From contig NZ_BMTQ01000014.1 of assembly GCF_014649755.1 (NCBI RefSeq), positions 62,001 to 126,000 of the forward strand: a stretch of DNA of 64,000 nucleotides. Direction: 5' to 3'. Of this stretch, positions 49,720 through 58,877 are shown piece after piece. The position numbers were made by a program, and so were the translations under genes. A model generated the notes under the pieces. It saw nothing but the letters and a program-made list of their open reading frames with translations. It ran no database searches and was not told the DNA's origin. The DNA is from Streptomyces litmocidini. GTDB taxonomy: Bacteria; Actinomycetota; Actinomycetes; Streptomycetales; Streptomycetaceae. Within the stretch, counting starts at the first letter, position 1; the number at the start of each line of letters is the position of its first letter.

Positions 49720-51639
49720 GTGGCTCTGCTGACCCGTATCAGGGGACCGCGAGATCTGGACCGGCTCTCCCCGGAACAGCTGGACCAGCTGGCCGACGAG
49801 ATCAGGACGTTCCTCGTGGACGCCGTCTCCAAGACCGGCGGGCACCTCGGCCCCAACCTCGGTGTGGTCGAGCTGACCATCGCCCTGCACCGGGTGTTCG
49901 ACTCCCCGAAGGACAAGGTCCTCTGGGACACCGGCCACCAGAGCTACGTCCACAAGCTCCTCACCGGACGCCAGGACTTCTCGAAGCTCAAGATGAAGGG
50001 CGGCCTCTCCGGCTACCCCTCGCAGGCCGAGTCCGAGCACGACGTCATCGAGAACTCGCACGCCTCCACCGTCCTCGGCTGGGCCGACGGCCTGGCCAAG
50101 GCGAACGAGGTCCTGAAGAAGGACGACCACGTCGTCGCGGTCATCGGCGACGGCGCCCTCACCGGCGGCATGGCCTGGGAGGCGCTGAACAACATCGCCG
50201 CCGCCAAGGACCGTCCGCTCGTCATCGTCGTCAACGACAACGAGCGCTCCTACGCGCCCACCATCGGCGGCCTCGCCAACCACCTGGCCACCCTGCGCAC
50301 CACCGACGGCTACGAGCGCTTCCTCGCCCGCGGCAAGGACATCCTGGAGCGCACCCCGGTCGTCGGGAAGCCGCTCTACGAGACCCTGCACGGCGCCAAG
50401 AAGGGCCTCAAGGACTTCATCGCCCCGCAGGGCATGTTCGAGGACCTCGGCCTCAAGTACGTCGGCCCCATCGACGGCCACGACATCGAGGCCCTGGAGT
50501 CCGCCCTCACGCGCGCCAAGCGCTTCGGCGGCCCGGTGATCGTCCACTGCCTCACCGAGAAGGGCCGCGGCTACCAGCCCGCCCTCCAGGACGAGGCCGA
50601 CCGCTTCCACGCCGTCGGCAAGATCCACCCCGACACCGGCCTGCCCATCGCCTCCTCCGGCGCCGACTGGACCTCGGTCTTCGGCGAGGAGATGGTGGCG
50701 CTCGGCAAGGAGCGCGAGGACATCGTCGCCATCACCGCGGCCATGCTCCAGCCCGTCGGCCTCGACAAGTTCGCCAAGGCCTTCCCCGAGCGGGTCTTCG
50801 ACGTCGGCATCGCCGAGCAGCACGGCGCGGTCTCCGCGGCCGGCCTCGCCACCGGCGGCCTCCACCCGGTCTTCGCGGTCTACGCGACCTTCCTCAACCG
50901 CGCCTTCGACCAGGTCCTGATGGACGTGGCCCTGCACAAGTGCGGCGTCACCTTCGTCCTGGACCGGGCCGGGGTCACCGGCACCGACGGCGCCTCGCAC
51001 AACGGCATGTGGGACATGTCGATCCTCCAGGTCGTGCCCGGCCTGCGGCTCGCCGCCCCGCGCGACGCCGACCAGGTCCGCGCCCAGCTGCGCGAGGCCG
51101 TCGAGGTCACCGACGCCCCGACCGTGGTGCGCTTCTCCAAGGGCGCGGTCGGCCCGGCCGTCCCCGCCCTGCGCCGCGTCGGCGGCATGGACGTGCTCCG
51201 CGAGGCCGGCGCGGACAAGCCCGACGTCCTGTTGGTCTCCGTGGGCGCCCTCGCGCCGATGTGCCTGGAGATCGCGGACCTCCTGGACCGCCAGGGCATC
51301 TCCACCACCGTCGTCGACCCCCGCTGGGTCAAGCCGGTCGACGAGGCCCTCGCCCCGTTGGCCGAGCGCCACCGGGTCGTCGTCACCGTCGAGGACAACA
51401 GCCGCGTCGGCGGTGTCGGCTCCGGCGTCGCCCAGGCGCTGCGCGACGCCGGTGTGGACGTGCCGCTGCGTGACTTCGGCATCCCGCCGCGCTTCCTCGA
51501 CCACGCCTCCCGCGGCGAGGTCCTGGCCGAGATCGGGCTGACCGCCCCGGACATCGCGCGCCAGGTCACCGGCCTGGTCTCGCGGCTCGACGGACGGTTC
51601 GAGAGCAGCGCCAAGGCTGTGGAGCCCGCCCGCGACTGA
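49720..51639 (+). CDS. dxs: 1-deoxy-D-xylulose-5-phosphate synthase
   Basis: 639 residues from GTG 49720, preceded by AAGGAGGAA; the frame is open upstream through the direct repeats but is not coding there. DXS condenses pyruvate and glyceraldehyde-3-phosphate with thiamine diphosphate, the first step of the MEP isoprenoid pathway. Visible landmarks are KTGGHLGPNLGVVELTIALH, the ThDP motif GDGALTGGMAWEALNN near residue 143, the second-half GIAEQHGAVSAAGLA, and DRAGVTGTDGASHNGMWDM. Length is normal. Confidence 0.97.
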   Translation: MALLTRIRGPRDLDRLSPEQLDQLADEIRTFLVDAVSKTGGHLGPNLGVVELTIALHRVFDSPKDKVLWDTGHQSYVHKLLTGRQDFSKLKMKGGLSGYPSQAESEHDVIENSHASTVLGWADGLAKANEVLKKDDHVVAVIGDGALTGGMAWEALNNIAAAKDRPLVIVVNDNERSYAPTIGGLANHLATLRTTDGYERFLARGKDILERTPVVGKPLYETLHGAKKGLKDFIAPQGMFEDLGLKYVGPIDGHDIEALESALTRAKRFGGPVIVHCLTEKGRGYQPALQDEADRFHAVGKIHPDTGLPIASSGADWTSVFGEEMVALGKEREDIVAITAAMLQPVGLDKFAKAFPERVFDVGIAEQHGAVSAAGLATGGLHPVFAVYATFLNRAFDQVLMDVALHKCGVTFVLDRAGVTGTDGASHNGMWDMSILQVVPGLRLAAPRDADQVRAQLREAVEVTDAPTVVRFSKGAVGPAVPALRRVGGMDVLREAGADKPDVLLVSVGALAPMCLEIADLLDRQGISTTVVDPRWVKPVDEALAPLAERHRVVVTVEDNSRVGGVGSGVAQALRDAGVDVPLRDFGIPPRFLDHASRGEVLAEIGLTAPDIARQVTGLVSRLDGRFESSAKAVEPARD

Positions 51640-51667
51640 CGGAGCGGCCTCACCCGGCGTCACCTTT

Positions 51668-51706
51668 GGGCCGGTCGGCTCACTCTTCGGAGTGCCGACC
51701 GGCCCT
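51668..51706 (+). terminator. Terminator after dxs
   Basis: GGGCCGGTCGGC (51668-51679) pairs with the GCCGACCGGCCC arm ending near 51705. The inner CACTC/GAGTG pair closes a TTCG loop with a small bulge. It starts 28 bp after the dxs stop. Confidence 0.8.
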
Positions 51707-51758
51707 TTCGCGTGCATTCTGGCCACAGGGCGGGCAGCCCCATGGCAGGGAGGTGGAC

Positions 51759-53273
51759 GTGAGCACGGACCAGCAGCCACGCGCGAATACCGGCATGTTC
51801 CGGACCAAGACGGTCGAGCAGTCGATCCGGGACACCGAGGAGCCGGAGCACGCGCTCCGGAAGTCCCTGTCGGCCTGGGACCTGACGGTGTTCGGCGTCG
51901 GCGTCATCATCGGCACCGGCATCTTCGTCCTCACCGGCAAGGTCGCCAAGGAGAACGCCGGACCGGCCACCGCCCTCGCCTTCGTCGCCGCCGGCATCGT
52001 CTGCGCCCTCGCGGCCCTGTGCTACGCCGAGTTCGCCTCGACGGTGCCGGTGGCGGGATCGGCGTACACCTTCGCGTACGCCTCGATCGGCGAGCTGCCC
52101 GCCTGGATCATCGGCTGGGACCTGGTCCTGGAGTTCGCGCTCGGCACGGCGGTGGTCGCCGTCGGCTGGTCCGGGTACGTCAGATCCCTGATGGACAACA
52201 TCGGCTGGCACCTGCCGGCCGCTCTGGAGGGCCCCGACGTCGCGGGCGGCACCTTCGACATCCTGGCGTTCCTGCTCGTCCTCGTGCTGACCGTCGTCCT
52301 CGTCCTGGGCATGAAGCTCTCCGCCCGGATCACCACTGTCGTCGTCGCGATCAAGGTGACCGTGGTGATGATCGTGATCATCGCCGGCCTGTTCTTCATC
52401 GTCGGCGACAACTACAAGCCCTTCATCCCGCCGGCCGTCACCCCGCCCGGCGGCGGCTCCGGCTGGAGCGAACCACTGGTCCAGCTGATCTTCGGCTACG
52501 AGCCGACCAACTTCGGCGTCATGGGCATCTTCACCGCCGCCTCCGTCGTCTTCTTCGCCTTCATCGGCTTCGACGTGGTGGCCACCGCCGCGGAGGAGAC
52601 CAAGCTGCCGCAGCGGGACATGCCCCGGGGCATCCTCGGCTCGCTCTTGATCTGCACCGTGCTGTACGTGGCCGTCGCCCTCGTCGTCACCGGCATGGAG
52701 AAGTACACCCGGCTGTCCACCAGCGCCCCGCTCGCCGACGCCTTCAAGGCCGCCGGGCACCCCTGGTACGCGGGCGTGATCAGCTTCGGCGCCGCCGTCG
52801 GCCTCACCACCGTCTGTCTGATCCTGCTGCTCGGCCAGACCCGCGTCTTCTTCGCGATGAGCCGCGACGGCCTGCTGCCGCGCTTCTTCTCCGTCACGCA
52901 CCCGCGGTTCAGGACCCCCTACCGGCCGACCATCCTGCTCGGTGTGATCATCGCGATCGTCGCCGGCTTCACCAGCATCAACGAACTGGCGACCCTGGTG
53001 AACATCGGCACCCTCTTCGCCTTCGTCGTCGTCGCCGTCGGCGTCATGGTGCTCCGCCGCACCCGCCCCGACCTGCCGCGCGCCTTCCGCACCCCCTGGG
53101 TGCCCGTGCTGCCGATCCTCTCCATCGCCGCCTCGTTCTGGCTGATGCTCAACCTGCCGGGCGAGACCTGGTTCCGGTTCGCCGTCTGGATGGTGATCGG
53201 CTTCTTCGTGTACTTCCTGTACGGGCGCCGTCACAGCCGGCTCGGTCAGGAGGGCCGGAGCGCCCGGTACTGA
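51759..53273 (+). CDS. APC-family amino-acid permease (cationic amino acid transporter type)
   Basis: 504 residues from GTG 51759, with AGGGAGG six bases upstream. Twelve or more membrane helices are evident. The APC signature GVGVIIGTGIFVLTGKVA lies in helix 1, and FFAFIGFDVVATAAEETKLP and GQTRVFFAMSRDGLLP are typical of YfnA/CAT-like transporters. The N-terminal MFRTKTVEQSIRDTEEPEHA matches that subgroup. The substrate cannot be read from sequence; cationic amino acids are a guess by family. Confidence 0.9.
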   Translation: MSTDQQPRANTGMFRTKTVEQSIRDTEEPEHALRKSLSAWDLTVFGVGVIIGTGIFVLTGKVAKENAGPATALAFVAAGIVCALAALCYAEFASTVPVAGSAYTFAYASIGELPAWIIGWDLVLEFALGTAVVAVGWSGYVRSLMDNIGWHLPAALEGPDVAGGTFDILAFLLVLVLTVVLVLGMKLSARITTVVVAIKVTVVMIVIIAGLFFIVGDNYKPFIPPAVTPPGGGSGWSEPLVQLIFGYEPTNFGVMGIFTAASVVFFAFIGFDVVATAAEETKLPQRDMPRGILGSLLICTVLYVAVALVVTGMEKYTRLSTSAPLADAFKAAGHPWYAGVISFGAAVGLTTVCLILLLGQTRVFFAMSRDGLLPRFFSVTHPRFRTPYRPTILLGVIIAIVAGFTSINELATLVNIGTLFAFVVVAVGVMVLRRTRPDLPRAFRTPWVPVLPILSIAASFWLMLNLPGETWFRFAVWMVIGFFVYFLYGRRHSRLGQEGRSARY

Positions 53274-53382
53274 GCGGGCCGGGGTCACGGGGTCCCCGGG
53301 CGCGGCGGAGAGCGTCCGGGAGGGCGGATACAGTCGGTTCGTACCCGAACTCCTCCCGACGACCGGAGTGCTGGATCCCCTC

Positions 53383-54462
53383 ATGGCGAACCGATCCCAG
53401 GCCCCCAACGACCGTTCCCACGGCCCCGCCGCCCCCGTGCTCCAGGGCGGCTGGCTGACCAGAGGGGAGGAGGGCCGCTTCAGCGCCTACCTGCCCCGGG
53501 ACGGCGAGGTGGTGCGCTGGACCGAGGAGCCCGGCGGCGGCTGGAGCGGCCCCGTCTCCCTCGGCGGCGACGGTCTGACCCCCTTCCTCGCCGTCGGCCA
53601 GGGCGCCGACCGCTACGTCCACCTCGTCGGCCTGCGGCCCACGGACGGGGACGAGGACCACGTCGAGCTGGTGCACGCCGTCCAGTTCCAGACGGGCCGT
53701 CCCGCGGCCGCCTGGCGGCCCCTGGGGCACTCGAACGGCAAGGGCCCCTGGACCGGCAACCCCGCCGTCGCCGTGGACGCCCAGGGCCGCGTCTACGCCT
53801 TCGTGCGCAATGGCGGCGGCGGCCTCAGCGTCCGCGCCCAGAAGGACGCGGGCGGCTGGCACCCCTGGTGGGACCTGAAGGGCTCCAGGACCGACCCCTC
53901 GCCGGTCGCCCTCACCAACGGCTCCGGCCTCGTCGAGCTGTACAGCTCGCACGCCACGGGCCTCGTCCGCTACGTACAGCGCGAAGCCGGGGCGAAGCCG
54001 CTCCGCGAGGAGATACTGCCCGCCTCGGTGACCATGGGCACCCTCGCGGCCGTCACCGGCCCCTCCGGGCACGCGACGCTCTTCTACCTCGACCAGGAGG
54101 GCCGGGTCATGGCCTGGTCGCCGGAGCGCTCCCTGCGGCCGACGTCGCTGGGCAAGGCCGTCGGCACCGGTCGGCTGTCCGCCACCCGCTGTCTCATCGA
54201 CGGCTTCGACTGCACGGTCCTCGCCCAGCAGTCCGAGGACGGCCGGCTCGCCCTCGCCGCCTACCCCAGCGAGCAGGAGGCGGAGAGCCTGGACTGGTCG
54301 GAGACCGGGGAGCGGCACGGGCACCTGGACGCCGTCCTCACCCGGGGCCTCGACGGCGGTCTGGTCGCGATGGCCGTCGCCGACGGGCGCACGCCGGTCA
54401 CGACCCGTCAGAAGGTGGGCGCCGAGGGGCTGCTGCTCGAGGGCTGGCGCTCCATGGGCTGA
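53383..54462 (+). CDS. Hypothetical beta-propeller-like protein
   Basis: About 359 residues from ATG 53383; GTG 53368 is an in-frame alternative that overlaps its own GGAG. There is no signal peptide or membrane helix. The sequence has repeated short blades with W and G motifs (GGWSGPVSLGGDGLTPFLAV, GNPAVAVDAQGRVYAFVRN, GGWHPWWDLKGSRTDPSPVA), like PLL/lectin-type propellers in actinobacteria. No catalytic residues are recognisable. It ends 19 bp before a strong hairpin shared with the converging fadB. Confidence 0.75.
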   Translation: MANRSQAPNDRSHGPAAPVLQGGWLTRGEEGRFSAYLPRDGEVVRWTEEPGGGWSGPVSLGGDGLTPFLAVGQGADRYVHLVGLRPTDGDEDHVELVHAVQFQTGRPAAAWRPLGHSNGKGPWTGNPAVAVDAQGRVYAFVRNGGGGLSVRAQKDAGGWHPWWDLKGSRTDPSPVALTNGSGLVELYSSHATGLVRYVQREAGAKPLREEILPASVTMGTLAAVTGPSGHATLFYLDQEGRVMAWSPERSLRPTSLGKAVGTGRLSATRCLIDGFDCTVLAQQSEDGRLALAAYPSEQEAESLDWSETGERHGHLDAVLTRGLDGGLVAMAVADGRTPVTTRQKVGAEGLLLEGWRSMG

Positions 54463-54481
54463 GCCCGCCCGCGACACGGGA

Positions 54482-54516
54482 ACGGCCCCGGCACCTGTGC
54501 GAGGTGCCGGGGCCGT
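54482..54516. terminator. Bidirectional terminator between propeller gene and fadB
   Basis: A perfect 15-bp inverted repeat (54482-54496 with 54502-54516) with a GTGCG loop between convergent gene ends. Confidence 0.88.
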
Positions 54517-54535
54517 CCGTCGTGACGCCCTGGTG

Positions 54536-56674
54536 CTACGCCGGGACGCTCGCCACGCCCTGGGCCAGGAAGCGCTTGCCGTTGACGCGCTCGGAGACGC
54601 CCTCACGGTCCAGGTACGGCGTGATGCCGCCCAGGTGGAAGGGCCAGCCCGCACCGGTGATCAGGCAGAGGTCGATGTCCTGCGCCTCGGCGACGACACC
54701 CTCCTCCAGCATGAGGCCGATCTCCTGGGCCACCGCGTCGAGGACGCGGTCGCGGACCTGCTCCTCCGTCAGGACGACGTCGCCCTGCTTCAGGAGCGCG
54801 GCGACCTCGGGGTCGAGCTCCGGCTTGAAGCCGTTCTCCGGCTTGTAGACGTAGAAGCCGCGCTTGCCGGCCTCGACGACGGCCTTCAGGTTGGGGGAGA
54901 CCGTGAAGCGCTCCGGGAAGGCGCGGTTCAGGGTCTCGGAGACGTGCAGGCCGATGGCCGGGCCGACGAGCTCCAGGAGGACCAGCGGGGACATCGGCAG
55001 GCCGAGCGGCTCGACCGCCTTCTCCGCCGTCTCCACGGAGGTGCCCTCGTCGATGACGTTCTGGATCTCGCCCATGAAGCGGGTCAGGATGCGGTTCACG
55101 ACGAACGCCGGGGCGTCCTTGGTGAGGACCGCGGTCTTCTTCAGCTTCTTGGCGACGCCGAAGGCGGTGGCCAGGGAGGCGTCGTCGGTCTGCTCGCCCT
55201 TGACGATCTCCAGGAGCGGGAGGACGGCGACCGGGTTGAAGAAGTGGAAGCCGACCACGCGCTCCGGGTGCCGGAGCTTGGACGCCATCTCGGAGACCGA
55301 CAGCGAGGAGGTGTTGGTGGCGAGGATCGCGTGCGCCGGGGCGACGGCCTCGACCTCCGCGAACACCTTCTGCTTGACGGACATCTCCTCGAACACGGCC
55401 TCGATGATGAAGTCCGCGTCCGCGAAGCCCTCGGCCTTGTCCAGGACGCCGGAGACCAGGCCCTTGAGGCGGTTGGCCTTGTCCTGGTTGATGCGGCCCT
55501 TGCCGAGCAGCTTGTCGATCTCGCCGTGGACGTAGCCCACGCCCTTGTCGACGCGCTCCTGGTCGATGTCGGTCAGGACGACCGGCACCTCCAGGCGGCG
55601 CAGGAAGAGCAGGGCGAGCTGGGAGGCCATCAGACCGGCGCCGACGACGCCGACCTTGGTGACCGGGCGGGCCAGCGACTTGTCCGGGGCGCCGGCCGGG
55701 CGCTTGCCGCGCTTCTGCACCAGGTTGAAGGCGTAGATGCCGGAGCGCAGCTCGCCGCCCATGATCAGGTCCGCGAGGGCCCGGTCCTCGGCGTCGAAGC
55801 CCTTCTGCAGGTCGCCGTCCTTGGCGGCCTCGATGATGTCGAGGGCGCGGTAGGCGGCCGGGGCGGCGCCGTGCACCTTGGAGTCGGCGACGGCGCGGCC
55901 CTTGGCGACGGCCTGGTCCCAGGCCTCGCCGCGGTCGACCTCGGGACGGTCCACGGTGACGTCGCCCTTGAGGACCGAGGCGGTCCAGATCAGCGACTGC
56001 TCCAGGAAGTCGGCGCCCTCGAAGAGGGCGTCGGCGATGCCGAGCTCGAAGACCTGCTTGCCCTTGAGCTGGCGGTTCTGGTTGAGCGAGTTCTCGATGA
56101 TGACCGAGACGGCCTTCTCGGCACCGATCAGGTTCGGCAGGATGGCGCAGCCGCCCCAGCCGGGCACCAGACCGAGGAAGACCTCGGGCAGCGAGAAGGC
56201 CGGCAGGGCCTTCGACACGGTGCGGTAGGTGCAGTGCAGACCGACCTCGACGCCGCCGCCCATGGCCGCGCCGTTGTAGTACGCGAAGGTCGGCACGGCG
56301 AGCGCGGACAGGCGCTTGAAGACGTCGTGGCCGCCCTTGCCGATGGCGAGCGCCTCGTCGTGCTTCTTGAGGAGCTCGACGCCCTTGAGGTCGGCGCCGA
56401 CGGCGAAGATGAACGGCTTGCCGGTGATGCCGACGCCGACGATCTCGCCGTTCGCGGCCTCGGCCTCGACCTGGTCGATCGCCGTGTTCAGGTTGGCGAG
56501 GGACTGCGGGCCGAAGGTGGTCGGCTTGGTGTGGTCGAAGCCGTTGTCCAGCGTGATCAGCGCGAACCGGCCCGCGCCTGCGGGCAGTTCGAAGTGCCGT
56601 ACGTGGGCCGAGGTCACGACCTCGTCCGGGAAGAGCTCGGCGGCGCCCTTCAGAAGCTCGGCGGTGGTGCTCAC
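54536..56674 (-). CDS. fadB: Fatty-acid oxidation multifunctional enzyme (enoyl-CoA hydratase / 3-hydroxyacyl-CoA dehydrogenase)
   Basis: 712 residues from GTG 56674, which overlaps the thiolase stop. The N-terminal crotonase domain has the oxyanion segment AVGADLKGVELL and MGGGVEVGLHCTYR. The C-terminal dehydrogenase begins at KVGVVGAGLMASQLALLF, the NAD-binding Rossmann motif, and carries GFHFFNPVAVLPLLEIV with the catalytic His. It catalyses hydration and oxidation of enoyl-CoA to 3-ketoacyl-CoA in beta-oxidation and works with the adjacent thiolase. Confidence 0.95.
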   Translation of the reverse strand: MSTTAELLKGAAELFPDEVVTSAHVRHFELPAGAGRFALITLDNGFDHTKPTTFGPQSLANLNTAIDQVEAEAANGEIVGVGITGKPFIFAVGADLKGVELLKKHDEALAIGKGGHDVFKRLSALAVPTFAYYNGAAMGGGVEVGLHCTYRTVSKALPAFSLPEVFLGLVPGWGGCAILPNLIGAEKAVSVIIENSLNQNRQLKGKQVFELGIADALFEGADFLEQSLIWTASVLKGDVTVDRPEVDRGEAWDQAVAKGRAVADSKVHGAAPAAYRALDIIEAAKDGDLQKGFDAEDRALADLIMGGELRSGIYAFNLVQKRGKRPAGAPDKSLARPVTKVGVVGAGLMASQLALLFLRRLEVPVVLTDIDQERVDKGVGYVHGEIDKLLGKGRINQDKANRLKGLVSGVLDKAEGFADADFIIEAVFEEMSVKQKVFAEVEAVAPAHAILATNTSSLSVSEMASKLRHPERVVGFHFFNPVAVLPLLEIVKGEQTDDASLATAFGVAKKLKKTAVLTKDAPAFVVNRILTRFMGEIQNVIDEGTSVETAEKAVEPLGLPMSPLVLLELVGPAIGLHVSETLNRAFPERFTVSPNLKAVVEAGKRGFYVYKPENGFKPELDPEVAALLKQGDVVLTEEQVRDRVLDAVAQEIGLMLEEGVVAEAQDIDLCLITGAGWPFHLGGITPYLDREGVSERVNGKRFLAQGVASVPA

Positions 56675-57885
56675 TTGCCCTCCCAGTGGGGGTTTTCCCA
56701 GATGACCGTGGCGCCCATGCCGAAGCCGACGCACATCGTGTTGAGGCCGTAGCGGACCTCCGGGTGCTCCTCGAACTGGCGGGCCAGCTGCGTCATCAGA
56801 CGGACGCCGGAGGAGGCGAGCGGGTGGCCGTAGGCGATGGCGCCGCCGTACTGGTTCACGCGGGCGTCGTCGTCGGCGATGCCGTAGTGCTCCAGGAACG
56901 CGAGGACCTGGACCGCGAAGGCCTCGTTGATCTCGAAGAGGCCGATGTCCCCGATGGACAGACCGGCCTTGGCGAGGGCCTTCTCGGTCGCCGGGATCGG
57001 GCCGTAGCCCATGACCTCGGGCTCGACGCCGGCGAAGGCGTACGAGACGAGGCGCATCTTGACCGGGAGGTCGTTCTCGCGGGCGAAGTCCTCGGAGGCG
57101 ATGATCGAGGCGGTGGCGCCGTCGTTGAGGCCGGCCGCGTTGCCCGCGGTGACGTTGCCGTGGACGCGGAACGGCGTCTTCAGGTTCGCCAGCGACTCCA
57201 GGGTGGTGCCCGGGCGCATCGGCTCGTCGGCGGTGACCAGGCCCCAGCCGGTCTCGCCGGTGGAGGCGTCGGTGCGGCGCACCGAGATCGGCACCAGGTC
57301 CTGCTGGATCTTGCCGTCGGCGTACGCCTTGGCGGCCTTCTCCTGCGAGCGCACGGCGTACTCGTCGGCGCGCTGCTTGGTGATGGTGGGGTAGCGGTCG
57401 TGCAGGTTCTCGGCGGTCATGCCCATGAAGAGGGCGGACTCGTCGACCAGCTTCTCGCTGACGAACCGCGGGTTCGGGTCGACGCCCTCGCCCATGGGGT
57501 GGCGGCCCATGTGCTCGACGCCACCGGCGATGACGGCGTCGTACGCGCCGAAGGCGATCGAACCGGCGACGCTCGTCACGGCCGTGAGGGCGCCGGCGCA
57601 CATGCGGTCGATGGAGTAGCCCGGCACCGACTGCGGCAGCCCGGCGAGGATGCCGGCCGTACGGCCGAGGGTCAGGCCCTGGTCGCCGATCTGCGTGGTC
57701 GCGGCGATGGCGACCTCGTCGATCTTCGCGGGGTCGAGGCCCGGGTTGCGGCGCAGCAGCTCCCGGATGGCCTTCACGACGAGGTCGTCGGCGCGGGTCT
57801 CGTGGTAGATGCCCTTCGGGCCCGCCTTGCCGAACGGGGTGCGGACGCCGTCGACGAAGACGACGTCCCTGACGCTACGAGGCAC
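56671..57885 (-). CDS. fadA: Acetyl-CoA acyltransferase (3-ketoacyl-CoA thiolase)
   Basis: 404 residues from GTG 57885 with GGAGGAG upstream. The nucleophilic Cys is in SIDRMCAGALTAVTSV. The C-terminal catalytic His and Cys are in YGHPLASSGVRLM and MCVGFGMGATVIW. It cleaves 3-ketoacyl-CoA to acetyl-CoA and the shortened acyl-CoA. It is the first gene of a two-gene operon and is translationally coupled to fadB. Confidence 0.95.
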   Translation of the reverse strand: MPRSVRDVVFVDGVRTPFGKAGPKGIYHETRADDLVVKAIRELLRRNPGLDPAKIDEVAIAATTQIGDQGLTLGRTAGILAGLPQSVPGYSIDRMCAGALTAVTSVAGSIAFGAYDAVIAGGVEHMGRHPMGEGVDPNPRFVSEKLVDESALFMGMTAENLHDRYPTITKQRADEYAVRSQEKAAKAYADGKIQQDLVPISVRRTDASTGETGWGLVTADEPMRPGTTLESLANLKTPFRVHGNVTAGNAAGLNDGATASIIASEDFARENDLPVKMRLVSYAFAGVEPEVMGYGPIPATEKALAKAGLSIGDIGLFEINEAFAVQVLAFLEHYGIADDDARVNQYGGAIAYGHPLASSGVRLMTQLARQFEEHPEVRYGLNTMCVGFGMGATVIWENPHWEGK

Positions 57886-58004
57886 GATGGCTCTCCTCCA
57901 GGGTGCGGGATGGCACTGCTGCTGCGGCCCACGCCTAAGCGTGCGCTTGCTTCCCCCATGCTACTTGTGGGTAACCAGGCTGCCCACCCCCTGAGGGCCA
58001 AGCG

Positions 58005-58744
58005 GTGAAGGTCACATCCCACACCACAACGCGCGCCCCCTCCGCACGCCCCTCCGTCGGGAGGTTCCCGCAACCCGACGGGCCCACGCCGACGACCGAG
58101 CCGTGGCGCCCGCGACCCGCCCGGAAGCGGCCGGACCGGGGCGCGCGACCCCGGGCCCCCACGGAAAGGACTCCGACGGCGAAGGTCACCACCACCGACC
58201 ACTGGGTCCGGCACACGTCCACCGTCCCCGCGAACAAGGGCGGGGAGGTCGAGCCCTTCGTCCGGGAGCGCAACGGCACGCCCCCCGGACAGAAGCGCAA
58301 GCCGGTCCTCATGCTCCACGGCCGGAGCGTCCCGGTGCTCCCGGGCTTCGGCCTCCGGTACAAGGACTACGGCTGGGCCGGGGCGCCGGCGCGGGCCGGC
58401 CGCGACGTGTTCCTGAGGGACCTCCAGGGCTCCGGCCTCTCGGCACGGCCCGAGAGGGACGACCTCCGCAACGTCAACCCCCTCCGGCGGAACCTGCTGC
58501 GCCGCGGCCGCCGGGATTCACCCCGGGCCCGCCGACCTGTCCGTACCAGCTGTACGACTCCGTCGCGGGCGCCCACGAGCTGATGGTCAAGCCGGCCTGC
58601 GCGGGGCATTCCGTGCCGTGGGGGAAGCGGCACGCGCACGTGCACGAGCTCTCGAAGCACTGGCTCAAGCAGCTCAAGGTCGACGGCAAGACGCACGGCG
58701 TCTTCGACATGGACGTCGACGGCAACCTCAGCCCGGCCCCGTAG
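58005..58744 (+). pseudogene. Degenerate alpha/beta-hydrolase gene (frameshifted and internally deleted)
   Basis: The frame from ~58,182 encodes a hydrolase N-terminal part: DHWVRHTSTVPANKGGEVE, then KPVLMLHGRSVPVLPGFGL and DVFLRDLQGSGLSARPE. It runs out of homology near 58,500. Another frame then encodes CPYQLYDS followed at once by AGAHELMVKPACAGHSVPWG and SKHWLKQLKVDGKTHGVFDM, which looks like the C-terminus of the same family and ends at TAG 58742-58744. The central part with the nucleophile and catalytic acid is missing. I conclude that one frameshift and a deletion of roughly 200 codons destroyed the gene; the family comparison is from memory. Confidence 0.7.
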
Positions 58745-58756
58745 GGCCGGTCTTCC

Positions 58757-58794
58757 GGATCGGGCCGGATCGGGCCGGATCGGGCCGGATCGGG
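58757..58794. repeat. Tandem decamer repeat GGATCGGGCC
   Basis: Nearly four exact 10-bp units follow the hydrolase pseudogene. No function is suggested. Confidence 0.8.
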
Positions 58795-58826
58795 GGGGAC
58801 GGGCCCTGGGGCCGTCCCCCGGACGC

Positions 58827-58870
58827 GGCGGAGCCCCCGGCCGCCCGGAGGGGCGCCCGGGGGCTCCGCC
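58827..58870 (-). terminator. Terminator of the ribonuclease D gene
   Basis: A perfect 14-bp stem (58827-58840 with 58857-58870) with a 16-nt loop lies just beyond the stop of the minus-strand gene. Confidence 0.8.
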
Positions 58871-58877
58871 GACGGGG

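Noticed and set aside
54536..57601. A 1021-residue fusion of thiolase antisense-frame sequence with FadB
   Set aside because: The first ~309 codons are another frame of fadA; the GTG at 56674 overlapping the fadA stop is the true fadB start.
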